A DNA stretch of 64,000 bases from Nectonema munidae (lineage: Eukaryota; Nematomorpha; Nectonematoida; Nectonematidae). Where the stretch lies: the NCBI GenBank assembly GCA_030549495.1, contig JAUIRK010000106.1:639001-703000 (forward strand). Reading direction: 5' to 3'. Below are positions 22,004 to 33,623 of this stretch, piece by piece. Position numbers and translations under genes: made by a program. The notes under the pieces are model-generated. The model was not told the origin of the DNA. It saw only the letters and a program-made list of their open reading frames with translations, and searched no databases. Each line of letters starts with the position of its first letter. The stretch's first letter is position 1.

Positions 22004-22009
22004 AATAAA
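22004..22009 (+). promoter_or_regulatory. Polyadenylation signal AATAAA
   Basis: It lies 67 bp after the stop of the POLG2-like gene, a normal distance, and supports that frame being a transcribed gene with a short 3' UTR. Confidence 0.55.
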
Positions 22010-25000
22010 GAATTGGATATCTCAACTCTTTTTAATCAATATAAATAACACGATTTGTCTCTACTATTTCCACATGTTCTGCGGATAAATGTACTATCGT
22101 CTAATGTTGCTTTTGTCTAAAAAAGCCTTTATCAAATGTTACTTTTGCAAAGAAGAGATTTTGTCTAAGCCCTAGACATTTTAAAATTGAGAGATAATTC
22201 TTTTTAAAAATTCTCTTTACAAAATAAGTCACATAAGTAAGAGCAAATCAAATCCATTTAGATCAAAGTTCAAATGGTCGAAAGAATTTTATCGCATTCC
22301 TGTTTACCCAAATTTTTCAATCTTAAATTTTCTGTAGATGATCTGGAGCAATTCTTTGTTACAATTTTTTTTAATCTTAGCTTTCAAAAACCTTTAAAAT
22401 GCTTTTTGCTAGTCATGACTAGGGGGAACATAAATTGACTTATAATTCTTCAAAAATTGAGTATCAAAACGAAAAATTCAAAAAAGCCAACTTTTTTGAT
22501 GTATAATAGAGCATAGAAAAGGTATTGTTATTTTAAAAAGCGCTATTTTAGACACAAATTTTTTAAATCACTGAAATTCATATCTCCTTTGGCATTGTTG
22601 AGATTATACAGAGATATTCTTTTATTTTTAACATGTTTATGATTGATTGCTTTACTTTCCCTATACCACATACATTATCGTGAAATTGGACTCAAAAATT
22701 TCTCAAATATTATTATCAAAACTTATCAAGTTATTTTCAATAAAATTTTTTAATCTAAAAAAAATTATCATGTCAAAATTTCTTTAGTTTACCGACATTT
22801 TTGTTTTTTGTGATTCTATGATTCACATCAGTTTCTGGCAACCATTTTGTCAATTTTCTCACGATATTGTTCAATCACTCTTTAAAATAAAGTGAGAGGA
22901 TATTTTTAGTCTTACTTTCATTTATCCATTCATTTGGAGTATTTGCGTAAGAAATTTTTAATATTTTTTTGTAAAATATTGCATAAATTATTTTTAGTAA
23001 TTTTATACAGATTTTTACTCAAAATTAATGGGAAAAGGAACATCCATCGAAACAACATCTGCAAACAAAAGGATACCATAAAAATATATCTCGGTAATGG
23101 AAGAAATCATTCATTCATGAATATTAGGAAAAGAAGGTGACATATTTTCACACTACTCCAAAGGTTACTTTGATCTACCGTTGTTTTAAAAAAAATATTT
23201 GAGACCTAACAGGGAAATAGGGAAAAATACTCAAGACTTTCTAACCAAACACATATATTCATAGTTTTTCTAAAATTAAAACTTAAATAAAGCCATCAAA
23301 TTTGTGTCTTAACCGTATTTGTACAGTGACTGTGATTGGGGGAAGATCTTTTTTTCCTATAATTTTGAGTATTTTTAACAATTCTCGTGTGAACCCATTA
23401 AATATAATTGATTGCGAATATGAGGATGTCATTTATTTTTCATAAAAATCAATCAAACCTGTCAATCAATGCCAAATATAGTATAATAATTCCACATTTT
23501 TTGGCGTTATATTGTTTTAATTTATTTGATAAACCAACTTTTGTTGATTATTTCACCCAAAATATTTCACAAACTTATCCATACACAGCAAATCGAGCAT
23601 GCTCAATTTTATTCTGAGAATATTTTAACTGTTTAACCATGGTTAATTTGTCTCTGATATTTGTTTTTCATTTTGAATAATTTTCATCACATTTAGCAAA
23701 TTGATATTTCTTTATTTCATCATGGCTCTATTTTTGTCAATATATACACCGGTAATGAACGCTACATTTCTCATGAAATTTTTCAATAATAACCCTATAG
23801 ATGGTTTATATATTTTAATATATTAAATGATAAAAAAGCTTTTCAAAAAAAAACTAAAAAAATATGCAGAAAAAAAATTCGAAATGGAATGGAATTTCGC
23901 TTCATTTATTTATAAATGAAAATCACATTTTTAATAAACAAAGAGCATTTATATCCTAATCATAAAATTTTGACTTCAAATCCCATCATTATCTTGAGGG
24001 CAGCATTCAATCTGCACACCCTATCCTTGACCCCCTAATCTAGGATATATTTATGTTCTCTCTTTTTTCGTCCATTTATAAAATTATTCATGATAGAATC
24101 TCATCATATTCCTATACTTTTACTCATGATTTCTTACCTACAACTGAAAAAGATGGTAATGTTTTGTATACTAATTGAATAAAGTCGCGTTTTGTATCTT
24201 CCATATTACATCGAACCCTATAAAATCTTTTGTATTTTGTTCTCCTCATCACTTTAGGTTATATTTAATCTAAATATAATTTTATGTATACATTTATGCA
24301 ATTAAAAAAATATATCAATTTTTTAAAGTTTTTTTAATATTATACTTAGATTTCATATTTTTAAACTGACCCTCAAATTATTACAACGTTGAACTAAAAA
24401 TACAACTTATCGTCCATACGCATACGTCGATAGAAAATACACGCAACTGTCTCAAGAAAAGAACATGTTCTAAATTTTACATTGTGTTTTGTATTTGGTG
24501 TTTAGAAAATTTTAGCGCAATCTGAACTCTTTATTTTCGTTTGACTTGAATGAATTTCTTTATGATAGTTTTAATGAAAAAATAATTTATATGACGGACC
24601 AGGTTTGCAGAGTCTTAGACAAAATATCCGAGTTGGAGTTTACAAAAATCAGTCTTCGACTTCAAATACTTGACAATTAAAAAAAAGTAAACTCATCTCA
24701 CACCTATCTCTATATACTTACAAAATTTAACCTTTTTTCAATTTTAAAAATACAGTTAAAAAATCCACTCAAAATCTTCGACTCTCAATTCTCGATCCTG
24801 GGTGCGCTTGCCTTGATTCATGATATCCAATGGGGCTTTGCTTCTCAAGAATCTTACCTACGTTTATCGTATAAATTTTAATTTGTAAACAAGATGAGAA
24901 GTTTTGCTTAGGATGTTTGTATAAATTTATTGCGTTTGTACTTTTAAGCAAGCAAAAGATTTAACACAAACAGTAAAATAATAGACAAATAACGTATAAA

Positions 25001-25842
25001 AAGGAAAGGATGCCGACATAAGTATCGACACTATAAAAATAGATGCAATTACACCATATCACAGTCAGGTAAATATATAAATGAATGCTATTGACATTTT
25101 GAAGCCATTTTAACTCCACCTTGTTTTTGGCTGGTAGTAGTATAGGTTGAGGAGTTCCTTCAGGTGAGATAAAATCAGAATGGTTTGCATCAAATGGCTA
25201 TCATCTATCCAAACTACTATTTTCTTTTTTATCTTTATTCTGCAGACTTTTCTTTCTTTCTTTAAAGAATCGAAGAACAAATTTTTCTGAAATACACAAA
25301 AATTTAGAAATATTCATTCATAATAATATAATCTAATTTAAGTATTATAAGTTAGTCAATTTAAAGTTTCTTAGTCTTTGAGAATAAAAAAAGTAAATCA
25401 AATTGAAAGCTTTTGTTTAACTAACTCCTCATCAAAGAAACGACAGTTTGAAGATCTTATCTCAAGCTATGAATAAAAAAGCTTTGGGGCTACGATTCTA
25501 GATTGAGACAATAAGAAATCTATGACGTTATTCATACAACTCAAACTGCGGGATCAGTTTCTCAATGATGGAATTACCGAACATGCTTAGTCCTTAAGAA
25601 ATAATTCCGTAACCCATGATAAGAAAAGTGGAGCATGGTAAAAACTAAAAAGCCATTTTGTACTGCACTTGATGTATATCCAACAAACCAGATCAATTTG
25701 TGGATCTAAGGAATGACTTTCAAGGTCGTGATCTCTTCAAACGAAAAGAGGAAGTAGGTTCTAGCTGCAGGATTTTAAACTCTTGTCGATATAAAAAAGG
25801 CTAACCAAGAGATTGAATGCTGCAGTCGACATGGGAATGACT
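22010..25842. other. AT-rich intergenic stretch without a recognised gene
   Basis: Small frames at 22934-23140, 23408-23617 and 24769-24951 have no family resemblance. Near 23430-23475 the minus strand carries TTGACAGGTTTGATTGATTT, also found in the centre of element A, so an A-related remnant is likely. Strings near 24625-24655 (GAGTTGGAGTT) resemble hAT subterminal repeats. No gene seen. Confidence 0.5.
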
Positions 25843-25846
25843 TTAA

Positions 25847-25976
25847 CCCATTTAAGGCCAAGCAGAGCAGACGATATCTAAAAAAACGCAGACGATTTAT
25901 ATTCAAAGTCATTGAAAAAAGCAGACGAAGATGAAATTACTTATGTTCCAAAATAGGAACATTGGCCGTAAATGGG
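25847..25976. mobile_element. 130-bp TTAA MITE, copy 2
   Basis: TTAA at 25843-25846 and 25977-25980. Ends CCCATTTAAGGCCAA and, inwards from the right, CCCATTTACGGCCAA form a 15-bp terminal repeat with one mismatch. Next to the right end lies the imperfect palindrome TGTTCCAAAATAGGAACA. Three CAGACGA-type motifs occupy the body. The body is almost identical to copy 3 in reverse orientation. Confidence 0.85.
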
Positions 25977-25980
25977 TTAA

Positions 25981-26847
25981 CCAAGGCGTACGCTAATTTC
26001 AATGCTTGTTATTCAAATGAAACATCAGACATCCTACTAGAATAGCAAGGCTGACTATTTGCTGAAACATATGTTGATGATATTGTATGTTTTTTGTGAA
26101 TTAAGTTTGGTCCAATGTTTTGATCTACGCGTTTTCACCTTCAAATTAATAACACCTTTTTGGAATCTTTACACCCCTTTGCAATTTTGTTACATCATTT
26201 TTAATTTTTGATTGTCAAAGTTTAGTATTATTTAAAAAAAAATTGTTATTCAAAATCAAATTATATTGAAAAATAAGTAGAAAAAAATTTATCTAAAAAT
26301 AAGCCCGTTTCTTTATCAATTTTCTTAGATATTGTCCAATTTACTGGTCATTATAATGAGATAAACACTGTTAATAAATCAGAAAGACGGCTTGAATTTA
26401 ATAGCTAATAACTATTCAAAAAATACAATTAGAATTAAAAATAATTTAGAACTGAAAACAGTATACATTTTTAATATAATTTTAAAGAATAAAATAAGGC
26501 TAATTTTTGTTTTCTATTAGAAAAATATGCAGCACGCATGAATTGTGAAAAAATTTTACACTATAAAATTATTGATGAAATAACGTGTAATTGCGCAAAA
26601 TTTAATCAATTTTAGCTTTAACTTGTAGAAAAAGTTAAATTTGACTGATCTTTGGTTTTTGATCAACAATTGTAAAATTTATCAAAAAGTTAATCTTTTA
26701 CGATTTTGATTTCCATTTTTAAATTCAATTTTTATTTAATTAAATTTTAAAAGGAATGTAAAAAAATCATTTAGCTCAAAATATTGAGCTATCAATAAAT
26801 AGTAACGACTGGCAGAATTATTTTTCTCAAGCAGCAAGGAAAATACA
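25981..26847. other. AT-rich stretch, no feature supported
   Basis: The flanks of the MITE (25430-26100) are less AT-rich and might be an old coding relic, but no frame stays open. Nothing else seen. Confidence 0.45.
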
Positions 26848-27000
26848 GAGGGCGTGGTAAGATTGGTTAGATACTGGGTTTGGACAACTCTATGTCTGGG
26901 GTTCGATCTCGCATCAAGCCTACTTTCCTCATAGTTCGATAAAAGGGGCGCAATTGTGCCTTCTCAATGAAAACATCTCACGGTACCTTTACCCTTAAAA
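26848..27000 (+). mobile_element. tRNA-derived SINE
   Basis: A GGGCGTGGTAAG start leads into an A-box TTGGTTAGATACTGGG (26863) and a B-box GGGGTTCGATCTCG (26898), spaced as in tRNA genes. The 5' and 3' acceptor halves do not pair, so it is not a working tRNA. The tail runs through CTTCTCAATGAAAACATC to an A-rich end with ACCCTTAAAAAAA. No target duplication was confirmed. Confidence 0.6.
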
Positions 27001-28225
27001 AAACGATTGGCCATGAATTTGTTTTAATAAATTTGTTTTTAATTTTGTTCTTTAAAATAATTTGTCTTTGAATGATTGAAATTTCTTCATATGCAAAAAT
27101 GATGGTTAAATTTTAAAATGTACAAGAAAATCATCTTCGAGTTGGAAAAGGGTGTAGGAACTGTAAATTGTAAAAGAACTTAAAAATCAAAAAATTGAAT
27201 TTAAATTAAAATAACTAAACTTTTCAAAATTAAAAAAATTGAATTTTAAATTAAAATAGATTTAATGTTAAATTAAAAAAATAAAATTTAATTTTAAAAA
27301 TGGACTTTAAATTTACCAAACTGAACTGTAAGTCTTATTTGATATAAAAAATTTTGAAATGTTTTTTCTGTGTATTTGTATACACATCAAGCCAGATTAA
27401 TTATGCGGCTTATTTACTTATGCCTGGCGTGGGAGAGGGGCAGGAAGTAAATAGGACGTATTCAAAGTAAAAATGGTAATTAATGTTTCTAAAAAATGCT
27501 TTCTCTAAAAGATTGGAATAGTTTCTTATGAAAGCGATTTCTCCTCAACTTTTTATCCTCTCCTTCTTAACCTCTTCCTTGATTGCATATGTTTTAGATT
27601 CATCAAGCAAATCGTTGAAAAAAGGGGCAAAATTAGACAAAATGATATATATGCGCATATTTAATTTACAAGTAGGCAATGATAAATATTTACTCCAAAG
27701 TATATATAAACCTTAACGTTCGTTGAAAGTCTTTCTCCTTGTAAACGTATTTATCGTAAAAATAAGAACTCTCTCCACTCTCATTTGCTATGATGAATGA
27801 TCACAGGATTCTTGAATAAATCGTTTGATGTTTCTTTCTCTCTCATCAAGTAAGGGGGTCACATATGTTTCAGGTTTTTGGGAAAGGTTGGTCAGTTTCA
27901 AAACGGTTGAAACTATTGTCCTAGATTAATTCACAGGCCAACATAAAAAATTTTTTTCGAAGTTGTCAGAATTTTTTTAACAAATAATTTTTATTCTATA
28001 TTTATTTATTTTAAAAATAAAGTTTATTATATTCAATTCGCTCTAGTTTCAGAGCAATTGTCATTTTTGTAGAACCATATCAAATTTTTGTTGGTAAAAT
28101 TTCATATTTCTTATAAATCATATTTCTTAAAAAAAATCTGTCTTAAATATTGGTATTTTTTCTTTTCTGCTATAATTTTGATAAACTAAAAAGTTTTTTA
28201 TTTTAGAATATATAAATTTTGAAAG
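27001..28225. other. AT-rich stretch upstream of the zinc-finger pseudogene
   Basis: Frame 27528-27716 (+) has no family resemblance. A GC-richer patch at 27410-27450 (GGCGTGGGAGAGGGGCAGG) is unexplained. No terminal repeat was found that would bound the gene at 28226. Confidence 0.5.
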
Positions 28226-29883
28226 ATGTCAAGAAAATGTAAAAATTCTCCTGATATTTTTTGTTATATTTGTGGACGTTACACCTTACCTAATCAAAGA
28301 AAAAATATATCATTTTTCGTAAAAAGAGTATATTTTGCATACTTTGGAGTTAAACTTAGGGATCAAGATAAATATTGGGCACCGCATAAAACATGCAAGT
28401 CTTGTGTTGAACAATTGAGACAATGGAGTAAGGGAAGGAAAGAAAAATTAAATTTTGGTATTCCAATGATATGGGGGGAACCAAAAAATCATCATAATGA
28501 TTGTTATTTTTGTTGCATCGACATCAAAGGGTTGAATAAATTTAAAAAAAAAACGATTTGTTTATCCCAACTTAGAGTCTGCTAGACAACCCATTCCTCA
28601 TGGTATTGAAATACCAATTCCAAAAGTTCCTGAAAACTTTAATTTGCATGAGGAAGTAGAAGTAGAAGAAGAAACTTCTAGTGAAGAAAGTATTAGCGAA
28701 AATGATTTAGAAGATGGATGTAAAAATCAAAATAAGTTTAATCAAGAAGAACTGAGTGATCTAATTAGAGATCTCAATCTAAGTAAAGAAAAGTCAGAAG
28801 TCTTGGCTTCACGCTTAAAAGAAAAGAATTGTTTAACAAAAAGCACGTAAATAACTTTTTACAGAACAAGAGAGAACTCACTGATAAGTTTTTTACAGAG
28901 AATGAAAAACTAGTTTACTGTAACGATGTCAAAGATCTTCTACTTGCACTCAATACCACATACATACCTGAAGAATGGAGACTTTTCATTGATGGTTCTC
29001 TCAGAAGTTTGAAATGTGTTTTACTACATAACTTAAATAAATTTCCTTCAATTCCACTGGGTTACTTAACAACATTGAAAGAAAATTATGAGAATGTACA
29101 GCTTTTTTTAAATTGCATCAACTACAATCAACATAACTGGTACTTATGTGTTGACTTCAAAATTATAAATTTTGTGTTGGGACAGCAATCTGGCTTCACG
29201 AAATTTCCTTGCTTTTAGTGTCTTTGGGATAGTAAAGATAGGAAAAATCACTGGATACAAAAAGAATGGCCTCTTCGAGAACACTCAATTATGGGAAACA
29301 AAAACATAATAAGAAAGCCTCTCGTTGAAAAAGAAAAGATTCTACTGCCTCCTCTCCACATTAAGTTGGGTTTAATGAAGCAGTTTGTGAGATCATTGGA
29401 TAAAGAAGGAGAATGCTTTAAGTACATAGTTAACTCAAACCCCCGTGTTAGCATAGAAAAGTTGTTGGCAGGAGTTTTTGATGGACCGCAAATAAGAAAG
29501 TTAGTAAAAGATGATGCATTTGTGAGATCTATGAACAAAGTTGAAGTGAATGCATGGCAAATCTATGTTGAAGTTATCAACAACTTTCTAGGAAACAAAA
29601 AAGCTGAAAATTATTCAGAGATTGTGGAAAAATTGTTAATAAGTTTCAGAAAGCTTGGTGCGAATATGAGTGAAAAATGCACTATTTACATAGTCACTTG
29701 GATAAATTTCCTGAAAATCTTGGACAAATGGGTGAAGAACAAGGTGAGAGGTTTCATCAGGAAATGAAGACAATGGAAGAAAGGTATCAAGGTAGGTGGG
29801 ACAAAAACATGATGGCGGACTATTGTTGGGGTTTACAGCGCGAAGAATCAAAAGAATTTCACAGAAAAAAAAAGAAAATTTAA
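28226..29883 (+). pseudogene. Widespread uncharacterised family: ZAD-like zinc finger plus possible RNase H-like core
   Basis: The plus strand carries a recognisable full-length member of a family annotated only as uncharacterised protein in many arthropods and other invertebrates (from memory). The N terminus has Cys13-x2-Cys16 and Cys57-x2-Cys60 with an RKNISFFVKRVYFAYFGVKL spacer, like a ZAD fold, then His89-His90-x2-Cys93-x2-Cys96. An acidic linker follows, then WRLFIDGSLRSLKCVLLHN, LCVDFKIINFVLGQQSGFTK with a C-x2-C pair, LPPLHIKLGLMKQFVRSLDK, GPQIRKL, and near the end EEQGERFHQE with MEERYQGRWDKNMMADYCWG. The two Asp in FIDGS and CVDFK and a late Glu could form a DDE/RNase H triad (inference). 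Frame changes near 28550, 28840 and 29675 and a TAG at 29216 break it, so this copy is dead. Whether it is a transposase or a host gene family is unresolved. Confidence 0.75.
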
Positions 29884-30505
29884 ATGTTTTTTTAAATAAA
29901 AAATATAATGTGTAAATGAATGTTTACTTACAGCAAAAACTTTAAAACTTTTAAAGTAGAGCCATTGATGATAAAAGAGTTACTTTTTTATAATCAGAAT
30001 AACAAATATGTTTTAATTATGCAAAAATTATCCATAGTGGATAAAATATTCTTCAACCTGGCAATAAGTACAGGAGAACGATTTTATAGACCCGAAGTGA
30101 AAAATGAACAAGTTAAAGTGTTTTTGCCAAGAATATCTAATTTAAGAAGTCGTGTTTAAAATTTTATTTTTTTCATTTATTTCTTGTTGCCAGATTTGTT
30201 TATAAAAATGGGTAGGCTTCGAACATCAAAATATGCCTGCATACATTTTGAGCGTACTTGGAATATTTTAGATGAAAGGACAGTCAGCCTTCTTACTTAC
30301 GATCCCCTTGAGTTAAGACTTTCTCTTAGTTACGCAAAGGCGTATCCCATCACAAGTTAATTTGCACGACCCTACGTTATAATAACACTTCAAAACGCCA
30401 AAATTGAACAATACACGTATATGCCTAAAACGAAAAGAAAATGTATTAGCCATTTTTACATTGTTGAAGTCTATCCATAGTATTTGTACATTACACTTTT
30501 ATTAA
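29884..30505. other. 3' flank of the zinc-finger pseudogene
   Basis: Frame 29920-30159 (+) is open for 79 codons but not recognised; it could be 3' sequence of the same element. No terminal repeat found. Confidence 0.4.
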
Positions 30506-30622
30506 CTTATTACGTACCAATGTAGTCAAAGAGAACGCAAACTACTTCGGTAATCTCTATTTACTTCTATTTCAAACAAGAGTTCATCTACGTTTCCTTT
30601 GGGAACATTGGTACTAAATCGG
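30506..30622. mobile_element. Diverged TTAA MITE, related group (117 bp)
   Basis: TTAA at 30502-30505 and 30623-30626. The left end CTTATTACGTACCAATG matches the inward right end CCGATTTAGTACCAATG. The right side, CGTTTCCTTTGGGAACATT, is shared with the copy at 35779-35891. Confidence 0.6.
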
Positions 30623-30626
30623 TTAA

Positions 30627-32876
30627 TTTAATAAATGAATTGTGCGTCCCGGAGCACACTCCTTTTTCCTTTTACCACTACCGTTGTGTTACGTCGTTGA
30701 GTTTAACGAAAATAAAATTTTGGCATTGTCAGTTGGCTTCCATTATTACATCTGTTAAGAATAATTGCCTTCCTTGCATACACATTTATCGTCGCGTGCT
30801 CCACCATGGATAAATAAAGGATTTCATACTGACTAAAATGAAAGCGTTACCTCATCAACTAAATAACTTACTAACCTATTAGAGGTAAGCAGTAAGGTTT
30901 AGTGAATTTAACTTCATCATTTATCTGTGTCGCCTAAATGTTCATCGGTGGAGAAGGTCGTGTGGGTAACTGTTTTAAGTCCTACACTGACTCCATTCTG
31001 ATACGACTTTGATTTTATGAACCAAGGACATCTAGTATGGAGCATTGAACTAATAACACATTTTCCCAAAACATATCCTTTTATTACTAAGGAACATAAA
31101 ATGGGCTTGCTAGCTGCCTTTATTTGTCGCATGATTAAGATGTTTCTGTAAAATTGATGAAATAAATATCAGAGTACATAAAACTGGAGTAAAAAACTGT
31201 TTCATTATTTCACCTAGCATCAGTATAGTTAGTTGATTACGGCATATGTCCGTGTCCTTGAATTTGCTTATGATCTTTTTTGGCGTATAACAATATGATG
31301 CTTTGAATAAAGACTTTCTGTGAAAAATGACTTTAAAATAGAGAGACCAGATTTTTAAATTTGCTAACCGAAATAAAAATGGCCTTGAAACAAGTATTTG
31401 AAAAAATTTTATTCCTTAGAGAAAAAATTAAAAGAAAGATGAGGCTTGGTACCTTTCATACTATGATTGAAAAATATGAACGAGAAATATAGTAAGATGG
31501 TAATGATAACTCTTTATTAACACTAGATATACTGAAATAATGTTTTACCTATAAATACCAAAAGGTGAAATTGGCCTTTGAACATTGTAGACATATTTAT
31601 ATGTATTTTTAGTATTATATCACACAAACTTTATGCTCATTTTTCTCAAATGTTCACTCGATTACTTAGATTTTTTTATAACTTTTCCAATTATACTCTT
31701 TGAAATTCTGAAATAGAACTTTACGTATAAATAGCAAACGGTCACATTTATTTTTAGATATTTCAAACATATATTTACAAGTATTTAACTATTATATCAC
31801 ATAAACCTCATGTTTATTTGTCCCAAGCGTATCAATTATTATTAAATTCCATTACTTACATTTTATAAATTTTTTTTAATTATACTCATTGATTAGTTTA
31901 AGTAACAGCAAATTAAATTTTTATAACGTTTAACCGCACAGTAAAGTGAGGTATTTTTTTGTTAAAAAGATGAGTACCCAAATGGTAATATTGACCAAAG
32001 ATATGAAAAATGCGGCAAATCCATTTTAAGAGATCTTTGGCACCTGACTTTATCAAATAAATCTTAACGGTTTAAGTAAAGAATTTCTTGTGGGTGATAT
32101 AGTCTAATATATATAAAAAAAATTAAAAAATGTCTTAAATTTATATATTTATAGTGTTAAACCTAATATTCTTATTTTTATTTACAATTTGAATATTTTT
32201 AGAAAATAATTATAGAAATTTTTGCTCTAAGAAAAGAGAAAATTAATCATATTTTGAGGTAAACTTTGCAATCCCCCTATGCCAGAATTCTTCTATTTAT
32301 ACATGGATTTCGTTATGGAGCAAGCGGTAAAATTGAAACAATCCTGAAAAACTGGAACATTTGGCAGCTCTGTACTTTAAGAGCGAGCGTGTCAGAAAGG
32401 TTGCTTGTATATCAGAAGCACTACGGTCATTCAAGAGATTATCTCTTAACGATCGCGATTTAAAAAATCCTGATATATTTAAAGTATCATTTTTAAATAC
32501 GCATACTTTTGATTCGCATTTGAACTTTAAGGCGTTTGTTTAGATGCTTGTTCAAAGATCTTTCACTTTCGATTTCTTCCTTTAATTCCTCTAAATAAAA
32601 TTTACAACATTTTATTCGCCAAGCTTTATACCGAAAAAGGTCAATTTATTTCATTTTCCCAATTTTTGGTGCTTTTCTTAACTCCTCCAGGTTTAACGGG
32701 ACACCACTCTTCCATAGAATAAAAATTATGTGCGTTGAGTTATAGAATAACTCCATGAAAAAACCAGATGATTTGTTTTCTAAACTCGGAGCCTTAAAAG
32801 TCTTTCAAATAAAATGACGTGCATTTTCGGTTCAAAATCATTTTCCACCTTTACCCATTTGATGCCACGGATGCTT
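30627..32876. other. AT-rich stretch with an old tandem duplication and an exon-like piece
   Basis: 31540-31900 is an old, diverged duplication of about 180 bp (shared TTATATCACA.AAAC.T and TTAATTATACTC strings). At 32290-32480 two overlapping frames give MDFVMEQAVKLKQS and NPEKLEHLAALYFKSERVRK; this looks coding-like but is out of frame with itself, unsupported by splice sites and not recognised. The 71-codon minus frame at 30917-31132 is also unrecognised. Confidence 0.4.
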
Positions 32877-32880
32877 TTAA

Positions 32881-33010
32881 CCCATTAAGTCCAAATGCTC
32901 CCATTTGGGAACATAAGTAATTTCATCTTCGTCTGCTTTTTTCAATGACTTTGAATATAAATCGTCTGCGTTTTTTTAGATATCGTCTGGTTTCTATGGT
33001 ACTTAATGGG
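32881..33010. mobile_element. 130-bp TTAA MITE, copy 3
   Basis: TTAA at 32877-32880 and 33011-33014. Ends CCCATTAAGTCCAAA and, inwards, CCCATTAAGTACCAT. The imperfect palindrome TGCTCCCATTTGGGAACA follows the left end, then TCGTCTGC/TCGTCTGG motifs at three regular places. Confidence 0.85.
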
Positions 33011-33623
33011 TTAAATGCGGTTTCTTAATTTTAAGATTAATTACCATGTGTCTTGTGCTTTTTCTCGAATCAAATGAGTCAATTAAAATGATTTATAAAA
33101 GTAATAATGAATATGTAGGAATAGAACAATCTTATTCAAATAAATACAATTAATTTCGAATTGATTTCGCAATTCTTTTTCATTCTCTATTTCACTGGAA
33201 ACAGAGTTGTCATCAACTCGAATTTAATTGTGTTTACTTCACCAAAATTTTTTTATTCAAGCCTATTTCATTATTGTTTTCACACATAATTTAAAATGAA
33301 GAAACTCTTTCTGGCGCAATGGGACACCAGTGTCCCAACAATCGTCTGCTTATTTTATATAAACCTCATTCTGAAAGAAAGAGAACGATTGAAAACCAAT
33401 ACCTGAAAGGACTAAACCAGAATATTTGTGCCCTATTCTTTTATCCCGTTTAACAAAGATTTCTTTATTTTGATTATTATCCTGGATAAGATGAATACAA
33501 AATAAAGTAAGTGCATGCAGGTTTCCAAATTTTAATACCACACAGATATATTTAATGCTACGTTCCCTAATCCTTTGATCACCGATGTCCCGAGGAATAA
33601 ATTTCTTCTGCTTTAAATATATT
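33011..33623. other. AT-rich stretch with one degraded MITE end
   Basis: At 33319-33352 the 18-bp palindrome TGGGACACCAGTGTCCCA is followed by ATCGTCTGCTTATTTTATA, the same layout as one end of the 130-bp MITEs, but no TTAA or matching far end is found. Confidence 0.5.

Noticed and set aside
26060-26100. TYVDDIV-like string resembling the reverse-transcriptase box of LTR-type retroelements
   Set aside because: Only about seven residues in a frame that closes at once, with no other retroelement motif nearby; too short to name an element.
26848-26925. Functional tRNA gene
   Set aside because: A- and B-box are good, but the acceptor stem does not pair and the segment runs into a SINE-like tail.
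29248-29851. Minus-strand frames of 96 and 71 codons inside the zinc-finger pseudogene
   Set aside because: Shadows of the conserved plus-strand coding sequence.
29920-30159. 79-codon plus-strand frame downstream of the zinc-finger pseudogene
   Set aside because: No resemblance to the family or to any domain; could be chance in AT-rich DNA.
32266-32543. Overlapping plus-strand frames that look exon-like
   Set aside because: The coding-like signal changes frame within 50 bp, no splice pair was found and no family was recognised; kept only as a note in the gap entry.
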